Source: an uncultured Acetatifactor sp.
Lineage (GTDB): Bacteria > Bacillota > Clostridia > Lachnospirales > Lachnospiraceae
NCBI GenBank assembly: GCA_910578995.1
Contig: CAJTSY010000063.1
Coordinates: forward strand, 1 to 7,510
Direction: 5' to 3'
DNA: 7,510 nucleotides
The notes under the pieces are model-generated. The model saw nothing but the letters and a program-made list of their open reading frames with translations, ran no database searches and was not told where the DNA came from. Positions within the stretch are counted from its first letter, which is position 1. The number at the start of each line of letters is the position of its first letter. The translations under genes and the position numbers were made by a program. Positions 5,444 through 7,510 of the stretch are shown in pieces.

Positions 5444-6376
5444 CTAAACAAAGGGCAGTTTGATATTGCTTATTATTTCATCAACAATCTGCTCTTTTGT
5501 CAAATGCCCCGGCCCTGCCTCTACAGCAATCCGGTGCCCTGCCACATAGCCGAACTGCTCCCTCACATCCTCCGGGACCACATAGTCCCTCCCGGCCATC
5601 CACGCGGCGGCCCTGGCGATCCCGGCCAGCGCAAGGGACGCCCTGGGGCCTGCCCCCCTGCGCAGCCGGGGATGCTCCCTTGTGGCAGTGACCAGCTCCA
5701 GCAGGTACCGGGCCGCCTTGTCCCCCATGCGCACCCGGCGGACCTCCTCCTGCATCCCAAGCAGTGTCCCGCCGTCCAGCACAGCCGGCAGCCTTTCAGC
5801 CTCCCTGCCGCCTCCCTCCCCCTTTATCAGGGCGAGCTCGCTCTCAAGGTCAGGATACCCCATGGACAGGGAGATCAGGAACCTGTCCGCCTGCGCTTCC
5901 GGAAGCCCCCATGTCCCGGCGCTCCCCAGGGGATTCTGCGTGGCGATCACCAGAAATGGGCTGGGAATCTCTCTGGTGACTCCCTCCACAGTGCACTGCC
6001 GCTCCTCCATGACCTCCAGAAGGGCGGACTGGGTCTTGGGCGAGGTCCGGTTCAGCTCGTCCGCCAGCAGCAGGCTGCAGAACACGTTCCCCGGCTGGTA
6101 CACGAACTCCTCCTTTTCCCGGCTGTATACGGAGAATCCCGTCAGATCCGACGCCATCACGTCCGGCGTGAACTGAATCCTCCTGTAGTCCAGGCCCAGC
6201 ACCCGGGCAAAGGCCTTCGCCAGCGTGGTCTTCCCCACCCCCGGGATGTCCTCCAGGAGCACATGCCCGTCCGCCAGAAACGCCAGAAAAATCTCCTCAA
6301 TCTGCTTTTTCTTCCCCAGGACCACCCGCTGCACATGGGCAAGGGCTTCCTCCGCCTTCTCCCGTCCTGTCTCCAT
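5444..6376 (-). CDS. MoxR-family AAA+ ATPase
   Basis: From METGREKAEE the product has 310 residues, the usual MoxR length. The Walker A loop is EDIPGVGKTT (42-51, Lys49); Walker B is LLLADELNR (102-110, Asp106-Glu107) followed by the family signature SPKTQSALLEVMEE; sensor 1 is IATQNP (144-149), followed by a LPEAQADRF block; sensor 2 lies in GAGPRASLAL (241-250, Arg245). All nucleotide-binding and hydrolysis residues are present, so the enzyme should be active. MoxR ATPases act as cytoplasmic chaperones that help assemble or insert metal cofactors into vWA-domain partners; the DUF58 gene directly downstream is the expected partner. The frame extends 17 codons to an ATG at 6427, but that stretch (beginning MYAAYRQH) has no family character and only a weak GCGGGG upstream, whereas AGGTGA precedes the chosen ATG. 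TAG at 5444-5446 ends the gene within a purine-rich run. Confidence 0.95.
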   Translation of the reverse strand: METGREKAEEALAHVQRVVLGKKKQIEEIFLAFLADGHVLLEDIPGVGKTTLAKAFARVLGLDYRRIQFTPDVMASDLTGFSVYSREKEEFVYQPGNVFCSLLLADELNRTSPKTQSALLEVMEERQCTVEGVTREIPSPFLVIATQNPLGSAGTWGLPEAQADRFLISLSMGYPDLESELALIKGEGGGREAERLPAVLDGGTLLGMQEEVRRVRMGDKAARYLLELVTATREHPRLRRGAGPRASLALAGIARAAAWMAGRDYVVPEDVREQFGYVAGHRIAVEAGPGHLTKEQIVDEIISNIKLPFV

Positions 6377-6485
6377 CCCTTTCACCTGCCTGCCGTTTTG
6401 TCTATGCTGCCTGTATGCGGCATACATTCAGCTGCCCCGCCGTTTCCTGCTGTATTGCCATTCTCCCGGCTCTTTTTCCCTCACC

Positions 6486-7510
6486 TCACTGCGCCCCATT
6501 CCAGAAAAAGCACAGCCCATTGTAGGTATATTCCTCAGAAGCCGTGACATCATGGACATAGCCTTCCCGTTCCAGGAACGACAGGTTCCCGTCCGCCTCA
6601 TTGTCGGCAAAGCGGAACGTGCCGTCCGGGACGCTCCCCATCGCCATGATCTGCGACCTGAAAGCGCTGTAGGCGAAGTCGTCCGTGCCGGAGGCCGCGA
6701 AGATAAAGAAATCGTCAGGGTCATGCCCGGATTCCTTTACCAGCTCCGCCATGTATCCGCCGTCTGTGGAGTAGCTTCCGCTCATGGGCATAAAGTACCG
6801 GAAATAATCAAGGGCATACCGGAAAGTGCACCATGTGTTGACGGAGCCCATGGAAAAGCCGCCGAACCCTCTGTGGTCCCGGGATGCCATCAATCCCTCC
6901 CGGGAGGTATCTTCCGCGTAAGTGCTGTACCTGCCCTCCACCGCCGGAATCAGGTCATTCACCAGCTCGTTATGGAACCGGTCCGTCAGCCGGAGCGCAA
7001 GGCTGTAATCCCCGCTGTCCCCGCTGCTCGTATTGTTGTAGGTGGGCAGGACGATGATCAGGGGCTGTATCTTCCCGTCCTCTATGGCATGGTCGATCAC
7101 ATGCTTAAAGGAGCGAGGGCTTTGGTCTGTCCCCATAATCGTCGTCTCATTGCTCCAGCCGCCGTGGCTTAAATAGAACACATTATATTTCTGCTCTTCC
7201 GAATAGCCATAGGGCAGGTAGACCCATGCCTCCTTTGTCAGTTCCTGGGCCTGCTCCTCATAGGAAAAGGATTCCCACGTCTGATAGGTCAGCTTTTCCA
7301 GCGTCCCCGGATGTTCCGAGGGGCTGTTATATTCAGCCGGTATATATTCCAGCTCCTCCGGTACCGTTCCGCTCAGATTCGTCTTATCGCCCTCATCAGC
7401 AGCGCCTGCATGGCTGCCTGGATTCTTTTCTGTCTGTCCGTCTCCCATATCCGCCGATGCTCCCTCCGTTTCTTTCGGATCCTCCTGCGCAGAGGAAGCC
7501 GCACTGTCTG
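6486..7510 (-). CDS. Secreted alpha/beta-hydrolase esterase (5' end beyond window)
   Basis: The frame is open to the right edge, so the true start lies outside. The first visible residues (DSAASSAQEDPKETEG) form an acidic Ser/Ala/Glu linker of the kind following a lipoprotein signal, which I infer lies upstream. Numbering from an internal ATG at 7448, the catalytic domain spans about 50-318: AWVYLPYGYSEEQKYNVFYL (74-93) with the oxyanion HGG (95-97), nucleophile elbow GGFSMGS with Ser199 (nt 6852-6854), a likely acid at Asp256/257 in SGTDDF, and catalytic His299 in EGYVHD, then YTYNGLCFFW. This is the pattern of the putative-esterase/feruloyl-esterase family (PF00756), which removes acyl groups from plant polysaccharides or other esters; the exact substrate cannot be read here. 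The TGA stop is 110 bases from the preferred MoxR start with no clear terminator, so linkage is possible. The ATG at 7448 should not be taken as the start. Confidence 0.9.
   Translation of the reverse strand, partial: DSAASSAQEDPKETEGASADMGDGQTEKNPGSHAGAADEGDKTNLSGTVPEELEYIPAEYNSPSEHPGTLEKLTYQTWESFSYEEQAQELTKEAWVYLPYGYSEEQKYNVFYLSHGGWSNETTIMGTDQSPRSFKHVIDHAIEDGKIQPLIIVLPTYNNTSSGDSGDYSLALRLTDRFHNELVNDLIPAVEGRYSTYAEDTSREGLMASRDHRGFGGFSMGSVNTWCTFRYALDYFRYFMPMSGSYSTDGGYMAELVKESGHDPDDFFIFAASGTDDFAYSAFRSQIMAMGSVPDGTFRFADNEADGNLSFLEREGYVHDVTASEEYTYNGLCFFWNGAQ

Noticed and set aside
6428..6485. Possible promoter or terminator between esterase and MoxR
   Set aside because: No stem with a T-tract and no paired -35/-10 boxes were found in this short gap.
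4781..6547. Plus-strand open frame of 588 codons
   Set aside because: It is antisense to DUF58 and MoxR, whose motifs are intact. The composition (Pro, Arg, His, Ser) is typical of the reverse complement of GC-rich genes.
7448..7448. ATG at 7448 as the esterase start
   Set aside because: The frame stays open to the window edge, with a linker-like sequence continuing upstream and no good ribosome site at this ATG. A secreted esterase needs a signal peptide, which must lie further upstream.

Overview
The window comes from a GC-rich, low-GC-lineage-type Firmicute. My best guess is a gut Lachnospiraceae/Clostridiales bacterium, from the AGGAGG-type ribosome sites, the lipobox-plus-acidic-linker lipoproteins and the MoxR/DUF58/transglutaminase gene order; this is inference, since no rRNA or marker gene is present. 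All six convincing genes are on the minus strand, so transcription runs from high to low coordinates. Long plus-strand reading frames here, one of more than 800 codons, are antisense shadows.

In transcription order: (1) 7510-6486, an alpha/beta-hydrolase esterase (family of PF00756) whose 5' end is cut by the window edge; (2) 6376-5444, a MoxR AAA+ ATPase; (3) 5408-4362, a DUF58 protein with two N-terminal membrane segments; (4) 4079-2148, a membrane-bound transglutaminase-like protein of the TgpA type; (5) 1915-1082, a flavodoxin domain carried by a lipoprotein; (6) 754-1, a flavodoxin domain on an N-terminal membrane anchor, whose 3' end is cut by the window edge. Genes 2-4 form the widespread MoxR-DUF58-transglutaminase module, thought to be a chaperone ATPase with membrane partners. 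Esterase, transglutaminase core and both flavodoxins all appear to work outside the cytoplasmic membrane.

Three intergenic stretches hold more than spacer. Positions 755-1081, between the two flavodoxins, carry a string of stem-loops, a 68-nt imperfect hairpin abutting a stop codon, and a possible 15-codon hydrophobic mini-ORF whose 3' codons are complementary to one of the hairpins. This resembles an attenuator or a REP-like element. Positions 1916-2147 are partly AT-rich, with an inverted repeat, a weak promoter candidate and a possible 21-codon ORF preceded by GGGAGG. Positions 4080-4361 contain one perfect stem-loop without a T-tract and no convincing gene.

The most noteworthy points are two extracytoplasmic flavodoxins in tandem, one with a rewritten FMN phosphate loop, and the structured leader-like segment between them. 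No mobile element, CRISPR array, tRNA or rRNA was seen.
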